Shown here: positions 27,953-36,853 of the stretch, piece by piece
How the letters are laid out: the number at the start of each line of letters is the position of its first letter
How positions within the stretch are numbered: the stretch's first letter is position 1
Assembly: GCA_963775085.1 (NCBI GenBank)
Contig: CAVZHO010000006.1
Coordinates: 336,417-400,416 of the forward strand
Direction: 5' to 3'
Source of the DNA: JAAFIP01 sp963775085
Lineage (GTDB): Bacteria; Pseudomonadota; Gammaproteobacteria; Burkholderiales; Burkholderiaceae_C
DNA: 64,000 nucleotides
Notes under the pieces: generated by a model
Database searches by the model: none
Told to the model about the DNA's origin: nothing
The model's input: only the letters and a program-made list of their open reading frames with translations
Translations under genes and position numbers: made by a program

Positions 27953-27990
27953 AGGCTAGTTGTTCGAATAAGTAGTTGGCTAACTGTTTA

Positions 27991-28088
27991 GGTAACGCAA
28001 AAAACGGAAAAAAAAGAAATACAAAAATCGCAAAATCCGACTCAATCTTTAGCGTTTTTTGCGAGTTTTTTGCGCTTTTAGCGTTACC
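27991..28088. repeat. Long AT-rich inverted repeat bounded by GGTAACGC, copy 2
   Basis: 98 bp in the gcvH-gcvP gap. It begins GGTAACGC and ends GCGTTACC. Its right arm (TTTAGCGTTTTTTGCGA...) nearly matches that of the copy at 6889-7028, while the left arm and centre are shorter. It may act as an intra-operon attenuator, lowering gcvP relative to gcvH. Confidence 0.78.
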
Positions 28089-28101
28089 TCTGGCTCGGGT
28101 T

Positions 28102-28473
28102 TCAAGCGTTCTTTTCAAACGCGCTATAGCCCGTCTCGTCCATCAATGCCGCAATTTGCGAGGCATCCGACAGCTTGACTTTGAAGAACCAGCCCGCGCC
28201 TTGTGGGTCAGAGTTGGCCAGCGACGGGTCAGCGCGCAGGGCTTCGTTCACTTCAGTCACCGTGCCGCTCACTGGCATGTACACATCCGCCGCCGCTTTG
28301 ACCGACTCCACCACGCCAGCAACATCTTTGGCGGCATAAGTTTTGCCCACTTCGGGCAAGTCCACAAACACAACATCCCCCAGCGCGTCCTGCGCATGGT
28401 GGGTGATGCCCACTAAGGCACTGTCGCCGGTAATGTCCAACCACTCGTGGTCTTCGGTGTATTTTCTTGTCAT
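28102..28473 (-). CDS. gcvH: Glycine cleavage system H protein
   Basis: 123 aa lipoyl carrier that shuttles the aminomethyl group from P- to T-protein. The lipoyl-Lys segment is GVVESVKAAADVYMPVSG (Lys near residue 60). Other family motifs: YTEDHEWL at the front, VGITHHAQDALGDVVFVDLPEVG, and the GWFFKVKLSD tail. The ATG is preceded by an AAAGGAAAT purine-rich stretch. Confidence 0.97.
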   Translation of the reverse strand: MTRKYTEDHEWLDITGDSALVGITHHAQDALGDVVFVDLPEVGKTYAAKDVAGVVESVKAAADVYMPVSGTVTEVNEALRADPSLANSDPQGAGWFFKVKLSDASQIAALMDETGYSAFEKNA

Positions 28474-28488
28474 GGTGATTTCCTTTTC

Positions 28489-28514
28489 TTAAATGGGGTC
28501 ATTAAATGGGGTCA
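28489..28514. repeat. 13-bp perfect tandem TTAAATGGGGTCA
   Basis: Two head-to-tail copies in the gcvT-gcvH gap, followed by GATCAAATTT. The string GGGGTCAGATCAAATTT is one I recall as common beside REP-associated (Y1-type) transposase genes and their relics in proteobacteria. No transposase is present here. Confidence 0.6.
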
Positions 28515-28567
28515 GATCAAATTTATCAGGATGCGAAACCGTTTTTCTAGGTAGCTGTTATTGCGGC

Positions 28568-29722
28568 TCAGGCAGCCGGCCCACGATAGTAACGGTTCGG
28601 CACAAAGGGCATGGGGCTGATGATCATGGGTACCGGCTTGCCGCGTACCACAGCGTGCAATAGTGTGCCGTTGACCGACAGCTCGGTGGGCACGTAGCCC
28701 ATGGCAATCGGCACATTGAGTGTGGGGGAGAGCAGGCCACTGGTGACGCTGCCGACCGGCTTGCCGTCGGGCGTGCACAGCGTGATGCCTTCGCGCACGG
28801 GCACACGCTCCTGCGCAATCAAGCCAACGCGTTTTTTTACAGGTTTTATGGCTATAGTCCCTGTCGCATCGACGCAAGCAGCTATTATTTTAATAGCGCC
28901 TGGAAAACCGCCTTGGCGTGCACCGCCACCGCGCCGCACCTTTTGGATGGCCCAGGCCAGACCTGCCTCCAGTGGGTCGGTAGTGGTGTCAATGTCTTGG
29001 CCGTAGAGGCACAGCCCGGCCTCCAAACGCAGCGAATTGCGGGCACCCAGGCCGACGGGTTTCACCTCGGGCTGCGCGAGCAGGGCGCGCGCCAAGGCCT
29101 CAGCGCTATTACCAGGCACCGAGATTTCAAACCCGTCTTCGCCGGTATAGCCACTGCGGGTAACAAACAGGGACGCGTCTTGCCAGGTAAATGCTGCCCC
29201 GGTCATGAAGACTAGTTTTTCAACACCTGGCAGTAGCCGTTGCAGTGCGTTCACAGCCAGTGGGCCTTGCAGCGCCAGCAGGCCATGTGTGGGCAGGGTG
29301 ACGATTTCACAGCGCTTGCCGATGCTGGCCTGCATGTGTGCGATGTCGCCAACTTTGCAAGCACCATTCACAATCACGAAGATGGAGCCTTGGCCTTGGT
29401 TGACAAACATCAGATCGTCAATGATCGTGCCTTGCTCGGTGGTCAGTAGTCCATAGCGCTGCTTGCCCACCGCCAAGTCCATTACATCTACGGGCATGAG
29501 CGATTCAAACGCCGCAGCCGCATCTTTGCCGCGCAGCAGCAGTTGCCCCATATGTGACACATCAAACAGCCCCGCAGCAGTTCGCGTATGCAGATGCTCG
29601 GCCATCAGGCCCATGGGGTATTGCACCGGCATGCTGTAGCCAGCAAACGGCACCATCTTGGCGCCCAGCTCCAGGTGCAATGCGTTCAGCGGGGTAGTGT
29701 ATAGGGACGGATCGGCAGACAT
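28568..29722 (-). CDS. gcvT: Aminomethyltransferase (T-protein of glycine cleavage)
   Basis: 384 aa; transfers the methylene group from aminomethyl-lipoyl-H to tetrahydrofolate and releases ammonia. Family motifs: PFAGYSMPVQYPMGLMAEH, FDVSHMGQ, SGYTGEDGFEI and LEAGLCLYGQDIDTTTDPLEAGL. The start at 29722 (MSADPSLYTTPLNALH) is chosen. The frame runs on to 29803, but that part is the 3' end of the glycine riboswitch. Residues ~275-290 (AIKIIAACVDATGTI) come from copy F of the 44-bp element, placed in a loop between GGFPGA and KKRVGL, which in relatives I recall are separated by only a few residues. Confidence 0.96.
   Translation of the reverse strand: MSADPSLYTTPLNALHLELGAKMVPFAGYSMPVQYPMGLMAEHLHTRTAAGLFDVSHMGQLLLRGKDAAAAFESLMPVDVMDLAVGKQRYGLLTTEQGTIIDDLMFVNQGQGSIFVIVNGACKVGDIAHMQASIGKRCEIVTLPTHGLLALQGPLAVNALQRLLPGVEKLVFMTGAAFTWQDASLFVTRSGYTGEDGFEISVPGNSAEALARALLAQPEVKPVGLGARNSLRLEAGLCLYGQDIDTTTDPLEAGLAWAIQKVRRGGGARQGGFPGAIKIIAACVDATGTIAIKPVKKRVGLIAQERVPVREGITLCTPDGKPVGSVTSGLLSPTLNVPIAMGYVPTELSVNGTLLHAVVRGKPVPMIISPMPFVPNRYYRGPAA
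28855..28898 (+). repeat. 44-bp two-hairpin element, copy F (inside gcvT)
   Basis: Full-length copy antisense to gcvT. Hairpin 2 GCTAT/ATAGC is intact (28881-28885, 28893-28897). Hairpin 1 has one broken pair (GTCC with CGAC). Translated in the same frame (IAACVDATGT) as the apaH copy (IAACVQLTRT). Confidence 0.85.
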
Positions 29723-29777
29723 AAATGGCAGGGCTCCAAATGGTCGCAGGCCACGATGAACTGCGACGGGAACCCTG

Positions 29778-29968
29778 TTGTCCGCTTTACCTGAGAGATT
29801 CACGCTGGCGATGCAGTGCTTGCCCCTTCGGTGGGCCTCCTGCTAGGCAAGAAGCCTCTCTCCAACAGAATTGTCGTTGCCTGTCCTTTTGCCTGAGCGT
29901 TGGCAGATGCCGCATCTGCGGTGTCCACTGCGCCTTCGGCGGCCTGTGTCACAAGGCTCTCTCCAAGC
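29778..29968 (-). promoter_or_regulatory. Tandem glycine riboswitch upstream of gcvT
   Basis: Two aptamers on the minus strand. Aptamer 1 (about 29968 to 29880): GGAGAGAG, then CGCCGAAGGCGCA, then CTCAGGCAAAAGGACAG. Aptamer 2 (about 29868 to 29778): GGAGAGAGGC, then CACCGAAGGGGCAAG, then CTCTCAGGTAAAGCGGACA. These are the conserved core blocks of gcvT-type riboswitches. Glycine binding is expected to turn on gcvTHP. The intervening 10-12 nt and the ~55 nt before the gcvT ATG form linker and expression platform. Confidence 0.93.
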
Positions 29969-30051
29969 AGTGCGTATTCTAACCACTTGATGGGGTTTGT
30001 ACTTGCTACCGAGTGCAAATTTTCAGCCAGGTGCTGCGGCATACTCTAGTG

Positions 30052-31722
30052 ATGCTGGATTTAAAAAAATATTTCCCTTTTCTAGGCTGGCCACGGCCCG
30101 GTGCGGCGCTCTTGCGGAGCGAACTCACGGCGGGTCTCACGGTGGCGCTGGTGATGGTGCCGCAGTCGGTAGCCTATGCGGGCTTGGCGGGTATGCCCTT
30201 GATTACGGGGCTGTATGCGGCGCTGCTGCCTGCCTTGGTTGCCGTGCTGTTTGGCAGCTCGACCCGCCTGTCCGTGGGGCCTGCGGCGCTCACCTGTGTG
30301 CTGGTGGGGGCATCACTCAACGGGTTGACCGAGCCGGGCAGTGCACAGTGGGTCAACCTGGCGGTGTGGCTGGCGATTTTGTCGGGGCTGGTGCAGCTTG
30401 CGCTGGGTGCGTTCAGCCTGGGCTGGTTGCTCAATTTGGTGAGCTCGCCCGTGTTGACGGGCTTTACCCAGGCGGCGGCTTTGCTGATCATGGCATCTCA
30501 ACTGCCGACGTTTTTGGGCTTGCAGGGCTCTTTGAGTACCCTGCTAGCCGCGCCGCGTTTTGATGGGGCAGCGCTGGGCTTTGGCGTGGTGTCACTGGCG
30601 GCCTTGGTGCTCGGTAAACGCTATGTGCCGCGCTTGCCCATGGTGCTTCTGGTAGCGGGACTCGCCGCACTGGTGAGCTGGTGGAGTGGTTACTCCAGCC
30701 GTGGCGGGGCGATTATCGGCGCGCTGCCCGCAGGTTTGCCCAGCATGTATTGGCCCAGCTTGCCAGGCGGTGATATGTGGATGGCTTTACTCGTGCCCGC
30801 CAGCGTGATTGCACTGGTGAGTTTTTTGGAAACCGCATCGAGTGCCAAAATCGAAGCCTTGCGTGACGGCAAGCTGTGGAATGCCAACCAAGACTTGATT
30901 GGCCAAGGCTTGGCCAAACTGGCCAGTGCATTCAGCGGTAGTTTTGCCACCAGTACCTCGTTCTCGCGTTCAGCAATTACGCTGGCTGCGGGGGCTAAAA
31001 CGGGTTGGTCTGGCCTGGCAACCGTGGCCTGTGTGCTGCTGGCACTCCTGCTGCTGATGCCTGCATTGCACCATGTGCCCCGTGCGGTGCTGGCTGCGGT
31101 AGTGATAGCAGCGGTGATGGGTCTGGTCAAGCCTGCGCAGTGGGCTTGGCTCTGGCGCATTGACCGGGTAGAGGCGCTGACTGCGGGCCTGACTTTTGCG
31201 GTCACGCTCATGAGTGCGCCGCGCATTTACTGGGGCGTGCTGGCTGGGGTAATCATGGGTTTGGTGCATTTTTTGTTGCTGCGCCTGCACCCGCGCATCA
31301 TCGAAGTGGGCCTGCATGCCGATGGCAGTTTGCGCGATCGCCATTTGTGGACTCTGCCGCCGCTGGCTGAGCATCTTTACGCCCTGCGCATGGATGCCGA
31401 GCTCGACTTTGCCTCGGCCAGTGCCCTGGAGCGCGCCATTACCGAGCATATAACCCAGCACCCGCAGGTGCACCATGTCTGCCTGTTTGCACAGCCCATC
31501 AACCGGATTGATGCGACCGGAGTTGAAGTGTTTGGCCAAATGCGTACGGCGCTGGCAGCGCGTGGTATCGCACTGCATATCAGCGGTATCAAGTTGCCCA
31601 TAGAAAAAGTATTGCTCAAAGCCCAGGCGCTACAGGAAGGGCCTTTGCTGCATTTGTACCGTACCGATGCCGAGACACTGGTGGCCTTGCATGCCTTGAA
31701 CGCGGTAGTCGCAAAGGTATGA
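30052..31722 (+). CDS. SulP family anion permease with STAS domain
   Basis: 556 aa inner-membrane transporter. N-terminal sulfate-transporter domain (~20-390) with many hydrophobic segments and family motifs ALVMVPQSVAYAGLAGMPLI, GLYAALLPALVAVLFGSS and SASGKI-like FLETASSAKIEALRDG. The C-terminal STAS domain (~420-550) includes HHVCLFAQPINRIDATGVEVF. The substrate may be sulfate, bicarbonate or a dicarboxylate; the sequence alone does not decide. The ATG at 30052 is preferred to a GTG at 30013. It is divergent from the gcv riboswitch. Confidence 0.93.
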   Translation: MLDLKKYFPFLGWPRPGAALLRSELTAGLTVALVMVPQSVAYAGLAGMPLITGLYAALLPALVAVLFGSSTRLSVGPAALTCVLVGASLNGLTEPGSAQWVNLAVWLAILSGLVQLALGAFSLGWLLNLVSSPVLTGFTQAAALLIMASQLPTFLGLQGSLSTLLAAPRFDGAALGFGVVSLAALVLGKRYVPRLPMVLLVAGLAALVSWWSGYSSRGGAIIGALPAGLPSMYWPSLPGGDMWMALLVPASVIALVSFLETASSAKIEALRDGKLWNANQDLIGQGLAKLASAFSGSFATSTSFSRSAITLAAGAKTGWSGLATVACVLLALLLLMPALHHVPRAVLAAVVIAAVMGLVKPAQWAWLWRIDRVEALTAGLTFAVTLMSAPRIYWGVLAGVIMGLVHFLLLRLHPRIIEVGLHADGSLRDRHLWTLPPLAEHLYALRMDAELDFASASALERAITEHITQHPQVHHVCLFAQPINRIDATGVEVFGQMRTALAARGIALHISGIKLPIEKVLLKAQALQEGPLLHLYRTDAETLVALHALNAVVAKV

Positions 31723-31763
31723 TTACGCCTTCCCTTTGATAGAGGCACAACTGGAGCCATGCA

Positions 31764-32660
31764 ATGACACATACAGTGGGTTTGATCGGCTTAGGTGCCA
31801 TGGGCAACGGCATGGCGCAGTCGCTACGTCGAGCGGGGCATGCGCCCCAGGTATTTGATGTGCGCACCGACGTGGCCAAAGCCTTTGCCAAAGATGGCGG
31901 CACGGCCTGCGCATCATTGGCGACGCTCGGCGCGGCCTGCGACGTGGTGGTCTCGGTGGTGGTGAACGCCGAGCAAACCGAGGCGGTGCTGTTCGGCGTG
32001 AACGGCTGCGCCGCGAGCATGAAACGTGGCAGCGTGTTTGTGATGTGCTCTACGGTAGACCCCAACTGGTCGATTGCCCTGGAGGCGCGGCTGGAAAAGC
32101 TGGGCATCCTGTACATCGACGCGCCCATCTCTGGCGGTGCGGCCAAGGCCGCCAGTGGCCAGATGACGATGATGACGGCGGGCAAGCCTGCGGCCTATGC
32201 CAAGGCTGAAGTGTTTTTAAACGCCATGGCGGCCAAGGTGTACAAGCTGGGTGATACTGCGGGCGCAGGCAGCAAGGTCAAAATCATCAACCAGTTGCTG
32301 GCAGGCGTGCATATAGCCGCTGCGGCGGAAGCCATGGCCTTGGGACTGCGCGAGGGCGTAGACCCCGCCGCGCTGTACGAGGTAATTACCCACAGCGCTG
32401 GCAACAGCTGGATGTTTGAAAACCGCATGGCGCATGTGCTGGCAGCCGATTACACGCCGCTGTCTGCGGTGGACATTTTTGTCAAAGACCTGGGCCTGGT
32501 GCTGGACATGGCGCGGGCCAGCAAGTTCCCGCTGCCGTTGTCATCCACCGCGCACCAGATGTTCATGCAGGCCTCCACCGCAGGCTTTGCCAAGGAAGAC
32601 GACAGCGCCGTGATCAAAATATTCCCCGGCATTGAACTGCCCAAGAAGACCGCCGTATGA
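31764..32660 (+). CDS. ltnD: L-threonate dehydrogenase (3-hydroxyisobutyrate dehydrogenase family)
   Basis: 298 aa; expected to oxidise L-threonate (C2) to 2-oxo-tetronate with NAD. Dinucleotide motif GLIGLGAMGNGMA at the N-terminus, substrate motif DAPISGGAAKAASGQMT near 120, and the catalytic Lys region GAGSKVKIINQLLAGVHIAAAAEAM near 170. The ATG follows TGGAG by 8 nt. It overlaps otnK by the 4 nt ATGA. The specific name rests on the surrounding otnK/otnC/otnI/denD set, which matches the tetronate pathway. Confidence 0.88.
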   Translation: MTHTVGLIGLGAMGNGMAQSLRRAGHAPQVFDVRTDVAKAFAKDGGTACASLATLGAACDVVVSVVVNAEQTEAVLFGVNGCAASMKRGSVFVMCSTVDPNWSIALEARLEKLGILYIDAPISGGAAKAASGQMTMMTAGKPAAYAKAEVFLNAMAAKVYKLGDTAGAGSKVKIINQLLAGVHIAAAAEAMALGLREGVDPAALYEVITHSAGNSWMFENRMAHVLAADYTPLSAVDIFVKDLGLVLDMARASKFPLPLSSTAHQMFMQASTAGFAKEDDSAVIKIFPGIELPKKTAV

Positions 32661-33959
32661 GTATCAAGCTGGGCTGCATAGCCGACGACTTTACCGGCGC
32701 GACGGATCTTGCCAACAACCTGGTACGTGCAGGTATGCGCGTGGTGCAGACCAATGGCGTGCCCAGCGCGCCGCTGGCTGCGGATGTGGATGCAGTGGTG
32801 GTGGCGCTGAAGTCGCGCACCATTGCGCCCCAGGAGGCGGTGGCGCAGTCCTTGCACGCCTTGCAGTGGCTACAAAGTGCCGGAGCCCGGCAAATTTACT
32901 TCAAGTACTGCTCCACCTTTGATAGCTGGTACGGCGCGCAGGGCAGCAGCCAGCGCGGCAACATTGGCCCAGTAGCCGAGGCCCTGATGGATGCACTGGG
33001 CACCGACTTCACCATTGCCACGCCGGCCTTTCCTGACAATGGGCGCACGGTGTTCAAAGGCCATTTGTTTGTCGGCGATGTGCTGCTGTCCGAGTCCAGC
33101 ATGCAGCACCATCCACTCACGCCCATGCAAGATGCCAACCTGGTGCGCGTGCTGCAGGCACAGTGCAGTCGCAAAGTGGGCTTGATCGACTACCGCGCCG
33201 TGGCTGCGGGGGCCGATGCCGTGCGGACGCGCATCGCCGATCTGCGGGCCCGGGGCGTGGGCATCGCTGTTGTCGATGCCGTATCCAACGATGACCTGAT
33301 GCGACTGGGTACTGCACTGGCCAACATGCCCCTGGTAACCGCAGGTTCGGGGGTGGCCATTGGCTTGCCGCAAAATTTTGGCATCCACGCTTCTGCCCTG
33401 TCAGCCAGGTTGCCCAAGGCACAAGGCCTGCAAGCCGTGGTGTCGGGTAGCTGCTCGCAAGCCACCAACGCGCAGGTAGCCGCCTGGAAGGCTGCCGGCT
33501 TGCCACACCTGGCGTTGGACTTGGCGGCCGTGTTGGGCAGCTGAGGCACAGCACACTGCCGCCGTGCAGGGCGTGCTGGATTGGGCCAAGCCGCTGCTGG
33601 CGCGCGGCCCGGTGTTGGTGTATTCCACCGCCGACGCACAGGCCGTCAAAGCCACCCAGGCCAGTGCAGGGGCCCAGGCTACCGGAGCGCGGGTAGAACA
33701 GGCCTTGAGCGCCATTGCCAAAGGCTTGGTGCAAGCCGGCGTGCAGCAACTGGTGGTGGCTGGCGGCGAAACCTCCGGGGCCTGCGTACAGGCGCTGGGC
33801 GTGCAGCTGATGCAGATTGGCGGGCAAATTGACCCTGGCGTGCCCTGGTGCCACGCCCACGCTGCTGCGTTGGGCACAGACCTGCACCTGGCGCTGAAAT
33901 CGGGTAACTTTGGCGCACCAGATTTTTTTGCCAAAGCCTTCACGCTGCTGCAGCACTAA
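32657..33959 (+). pseudogene. otnK: 3-oxo-tetronate kinase, frameshifted
   Basis: DUF1537/four-carbon acid sugar kinase family; phosphorylates 3-oxo-tetronate at O4. The first frame (32657-33544) encodes the N-terminal domain (GCIADDFTGATDLANNLVRAGMR) and ends early in LALDLAAVLGS. The C-terminal nucleotide-binding part (VLVYSTADAQ, GGGETSGACVQALGV-like, FGAPDFFAKA) continues in the +1 frame to 33959. Removing one G from the GGG at 33535-33537 joins them as AVLAAEAQHTAAVQGVLDWA and gives ~433 aa, the family length. So there is a single extra base. It may be a real inactivating mutation, slippage, or a sequencing error. The other genes of the arm look intact. Confidence 0.85.
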
Positions 33960-33963
33960 GCCC

Positions 33964-34641
33964 ATGACCGCCCTGACCGAATCCCAAGCCCGCGACGAAA
34001 TTTGCCGCGTCGGCAAAAGCCTGTTTGACCGTGGCTATGTGCACGCGACGGCGGGCAATATCAGCGTGCGGCTGGAGGATGGGTATTTAATTACCCCTAC
34101 CGACGCTTGCCTGGGTTTTCTGGACCCCGCGCAGCTGTCCCGGTTGAGCCTGGATCTGCACCACATCAGTGGCGCAGTTGCTAGCAAAACAATAGCTCTT
34201 CACGCTGGTATTTATGGGGCTAGTATGGCATTTGATACACAAACCGCGTGTGTCATCCACACCCACAGCACGCACTGCGTAGCCCTGAGCCTGCGCATCG
34301 GTGACGCGCAGCCTGAGCTGCTGCCCGCCCTCACGCCGTATTTCGTGATGAAGGTTGGCCACGTCCCGCATATCCCCTACCACCGCCCCGGTGACCCAGC
34401 GGCGGCGCAGTTGGTGGCCGACACCATCACCCGCTACGGCCAGGCCGGCACACCCCTTCGCGCCGTCATGCTGGCCCGCCTGGGGCCCAACGTCTGGCAC
34501 ACCAGCCCCGCAGCCGCCATGGCCGTGCTGGAAGAGCTGGAAGAAACCGCCAAGCTGATGCACAGCAGCAGCCCAGCTCCTACGCTGCTTTCTGAGCACC
34601 AAATTCAAGAGCTGCGCAGCACCTTTGGTGCGCGCTGGTAA
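33964..34641 (+). CDS. otnC: 3-oxo-tetronate 4-phosphate decarboxylase (class II aldolase family)
   Basis: 225 aa; expected to decarboxylate 3-oxo-tetronate 4-phosphate to dihydroxyacetone phosphate. Aldolase_II domain with GNISVRLEDGYLITPT near residue 30, the zinc motif HTHSTHC near 100 and a third His in HIPYHRPGD near 140. Starts 4 nt after the otnK stop; the upstream ATG at 33910 is inside otnK and rejected. A stretch around 34185-34245 is unusually A/T-rich, but its translation (ASKTIALHAGIYGAS) fits the family pattern. Confidence 0.87.
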   Translation: MTALTESQARDEICRVGKSLFDRGYVHATAGNISVRLEDGYLITPTDACLGFLDPAQLSRLSLDLHHISGAVASKTIALHAGIYGASMAFDTQTACVIHTHSTHCVALSLRIGDAQPELLPALTPYFVMKVGHVPHIPYHRPGDPAAAQLVADTITRYGQAGTPLRAVMLARLGPNVWHTSPAAAMAVLEELEETAKLMHSSSPAPTLLSEHQIQELRSTFGARW

Positions 34642-34676
34642 ATACCTGTCCCACCCAAATTCACCGAGACCTTCAC

Positions 34677-35513
34677 ATGCCCCAATTTGCCGCCAACCTG
34701 TCGATGATGTATGTCGAGCTGCCTTTTCTTGACCGCTTCGAGGCGGCCGCCAAAGACGGCTTTAAGGCCGTAGAGTTTTTGTTTCCCTATGCGTATGAGG
34801 CCAAGGAGCTGGCCGCCCGCCTGAAAGCCAACGGCTTGCAGCAAGTGCTGTTTAATTTGCCTCCGGGCGGCAGCGACAGCGCATCCATCGACGCTGCCTG
34901 GACGGCCAACACCCGCGGCATTGCTTGTATTCCAGGTCGCGAGGCCGAACTGCTGGCTGGCTTGGAGATTGCCCTGCGCTACGCCGACGCATTGCAGTGC
35001 CCGCGCCTGCACATGATGGCAGGCCTGCTGCCAGCTGGAAAAGACCGTACCGATGTGCGCAAAACCTATATCAGCAATGCGCAGGCAGCTAGCAAATTGG
35101 CAGCAAAGCAGGGCATCAATATCCTGCTGGAGCCCATCAACACCCGCGACATTCCAGGTTTCTTTTTGAACCGCCAGGACCACGCGCATGATTTGATCGC
35201 CGAGATTGGCCAGAGCAATGTGAAGGTGCAGATGGATCTATACCACTGCCAGATCGTCGAGGGCGACGTGGCCATGAAGATCCGCCAGTACCTGCCCACC
35301 GGCAACGTGGGCCACTTCCAGATCGCCGGTGTGCCCGAGCGGCACGAGCCCGACGTGGGCGAGATGAACTACCCGTATCTGTTTGACGTGATCGACAGCC
35401 TGGGCTACACCGGCTGGATCGGCTGCGAATACAAACCGCGCCTGGGCGGGCAGACTGGAGGCACCTCCAAAGGCTTGGGGTGGCTGCAACCGTATTTGGT
35501 TGTAAAAAAGTAA
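34677..35513 (+). CDS. otnI: 2-oxo-tetronate isomerase (hydroxypyruvate isomerase family)
   Basis: 278 aa TIM-barrel xylose-isomerase-like enzyme; in this pathway it converts 2-oxo-tetronate to 3-oxo-tetronate. Family motifs: FAANLSMMYVELPFLDRFEAAAK at the start, ILLEPINTRDIPGFFLN (catalytic Glu near 143), QMDLYHCQIVEGD, and GWIGCEYKP (second catalytic Glu near 245). Hydroxypyruvate isomerase (hyi) is the alternative reading, disfavoured by the neighbours. Last gene of the + arm. Confidence 0.85.
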   Translation: MPQFAANLSMMYVELPFLDRFEAAAKDGFKAVEFLFPYAYEAKELAARLKANGLQQVLFNLPPGGSDSASIDAAWTANTRGIACIPGREAELLAGLEIALRYADALQCPRLHMMAGLLPAGKDRTDVRKTYISNAQAASKLAAKQGINILLEPINTRDIPGFFLNRQDHAHDLIAEIGQSNVKVQMDLYHCQIVEGDVAMKIRQYLPTGNVGHFQIAGVPERHEPDVGEMNYPYLFDVIDSLGYTGWIGCEYKPRLGGQTGGTSKGLGWLQPYLVVKK

Positions 35514-35526
35514 GTAAATACCTGCA

Positions 35527-35570
35527 TAGTCCCTGTCATTAGGACATATGTAGCTATTTAATGTATAGCA
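35527..35570 (+). repeat. 44-bp two-hairpin element, copy G (between convergent arms)
   Basis: Full-length copy between the stops of otnI and dctM (62-bp gap). GTCC/GGAC (35529-35532, 35542-35545) and GCTAT/ATAGC (35553-35557, 35565-35569) are intact. It is the only candidate terminator structure there. Confidence 0.85.
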
Positions 35571-35575
35571 ATCGA

Positions 35576-36853
35576 TTACTTCTTGTACACTAAGTCCCGC
35601 AAGAACAGACTCAGCTCAGGCACGTAGGTCACGACCATCAGGCAGCCCAAAATCACCAGTACAAAGGGCAGCAGGTAGGGGATGATGCGGTCGAGTGAGA
35701 TGCGCGCTACCGTACAGGCTGCAAACAGGTTCACGCCAAAGGGCGGCGTGATCATGCCCAGCGCCAGATTCACCACCATCACCAAACCAAAGTGGATCGG
35801 GTCGATGCCAAAGTAGATCGCAACCGGGGCCAGAATCGGTGCCAGCACGATGATGGCAGCGCTGGTTTCGATGAACATGCCGATGACGAAGAGCGCCACG
35901 TTGACGCCTAACAAGAAGTAAGCGGGGGACTTCAGCACGTCTTTGAGCCACAGCCCAATTGCATCGGGCACGCCTGCGCGTGTGATGAGGAAGGCAAACA
36001 GCCCGGCGTTGGCGATGATGAACATGATCACTGCAGACGAGATCACCGATTTGCGCAAGATGGTGTACAGATTTTTGATGCTTATTTCGCGGTAGATCAG
36101 CATGCCTACAATCAGGGCGTAAAACACCGAAACCGCCGAGGCCTCCGTCGGCGTGAAGATGCCGCCGTAGATGCCGCCCAGGATGATGACGGGCATCATC
36201 AGCGCCCAACTGGCTTGCCAGGCAGCTTTGCCAAAACTCAGGCGACCATCGCCGTCATTTTTGCCCCAACCTTTGATGCGGCAATAGATGTGGACAAACA
36301 GCATTAACGCGATGCCGATAAACAGGCCTGGCCCGAAGCCTGCGATAAACATTTCGCCAATTGACACTTCAGCGCTGACGCCATACAAAATCATCGGAAT
36401 ACTGGGCGGAATAATCACGCCCAGCTCGGCGGATGTGGCCTGTAGCGCTGCGGCAAACGGCGTAGGGTAGCCGTGCTTGATGAGGGCAGGAATCAAAATC
36501 GCCCCGATGGCAAAGGTGGTCGCTACCGACGAGCCCGATACGGCTGCAAAAATCATGCAGGTGAGAACACAGGTCATCGGCAGGCCGCCCTGCACGCCAC
36601 CAACGATGGATTTGGCAAACTCCACCAGGCGGCGAGAGATGCCGCCGGTTTCCATGATGTTGCCCGCAAGAATGAAGAACGGAATGGCAGCTAAGGGAAA
36701 TTTGTTCATCGAGTTGAACATTTCCTTCACCGAAATCAGCATATTGGCATTGCCAATTTGCATGCCGACAATGGCCGACAGGCCGATGGAGACAGCGACG
36801 GAAATGGTAAGTGCGAAGCACAGCACCATGGTCAAAATCATCACGGTGCTCAT
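35576..36853 (-). CDS. dctM: TRAP transporter large permease (DctM)
   Basis: 425 aa, about 12 hydrophobic segments, the proton/sodium-coupled translocation subunit. Family motifs: PFFILAGNIMETGGISRRLVEFA near 55-80, GSSVATTFAIGAILIPALIKHGYPTPFAAA, and MITPPFGVNLF near 385. The start at 36853 shares ATGA with the dctQ stop (4-nt overlap). With dctQ and dctP it should import the tetronate feeding the neighbouring catabolic genes. Confidence 0.95.
   Translation of the reverse strand: MSTVMILTMVLCFALTISVAVSIGLSAIVGMQIGNANMLISVKEMFNSMNKFPLAAIPFFILAGNIMETGGISRRLVEFAKSIVGGVQGGLPMTCVLTCMIFAAVSGSSVATTFAIGAILIPALIKHGYPTPFAAALQATSAELGVIIPPSIPMILYGVSAEVSIGEMFIAGFGPGLFIGIALMLFVHIYCRIKGWGKNDGDGRLSFGKAAWQASWALMMPVIILGGIYGGIFTPTEASAVSVFYALIVGMLIYREISIKNLYTILRKSVISSAVIMFIIANAGLFAFLITRAGVPDAIGLWLKDVLKSPAYFLLGVNVALFVIGMFIETSAAIIVLAPILAPVAIYFGIDPIHFGLVMVVNLALGMITPPFGVNLFAACTVARISLDRIIPYLLPFVLVILGCLMVVTYVPELSLFLRDLVYKK

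Noticed and set aside
34180..34245. A/T-rich stretch in otnC that resembles an antisense copy of the 44-bp element (GCTAGC...ATAGCT, frame ASKTIALHAGIYGAS).
   Set aside because: Fewer than half of the bases of the first-hairpin region match, and the residues fit the conserved class II aldolase pattern (SKxxALHxxIY), so native sequence is the better reading.
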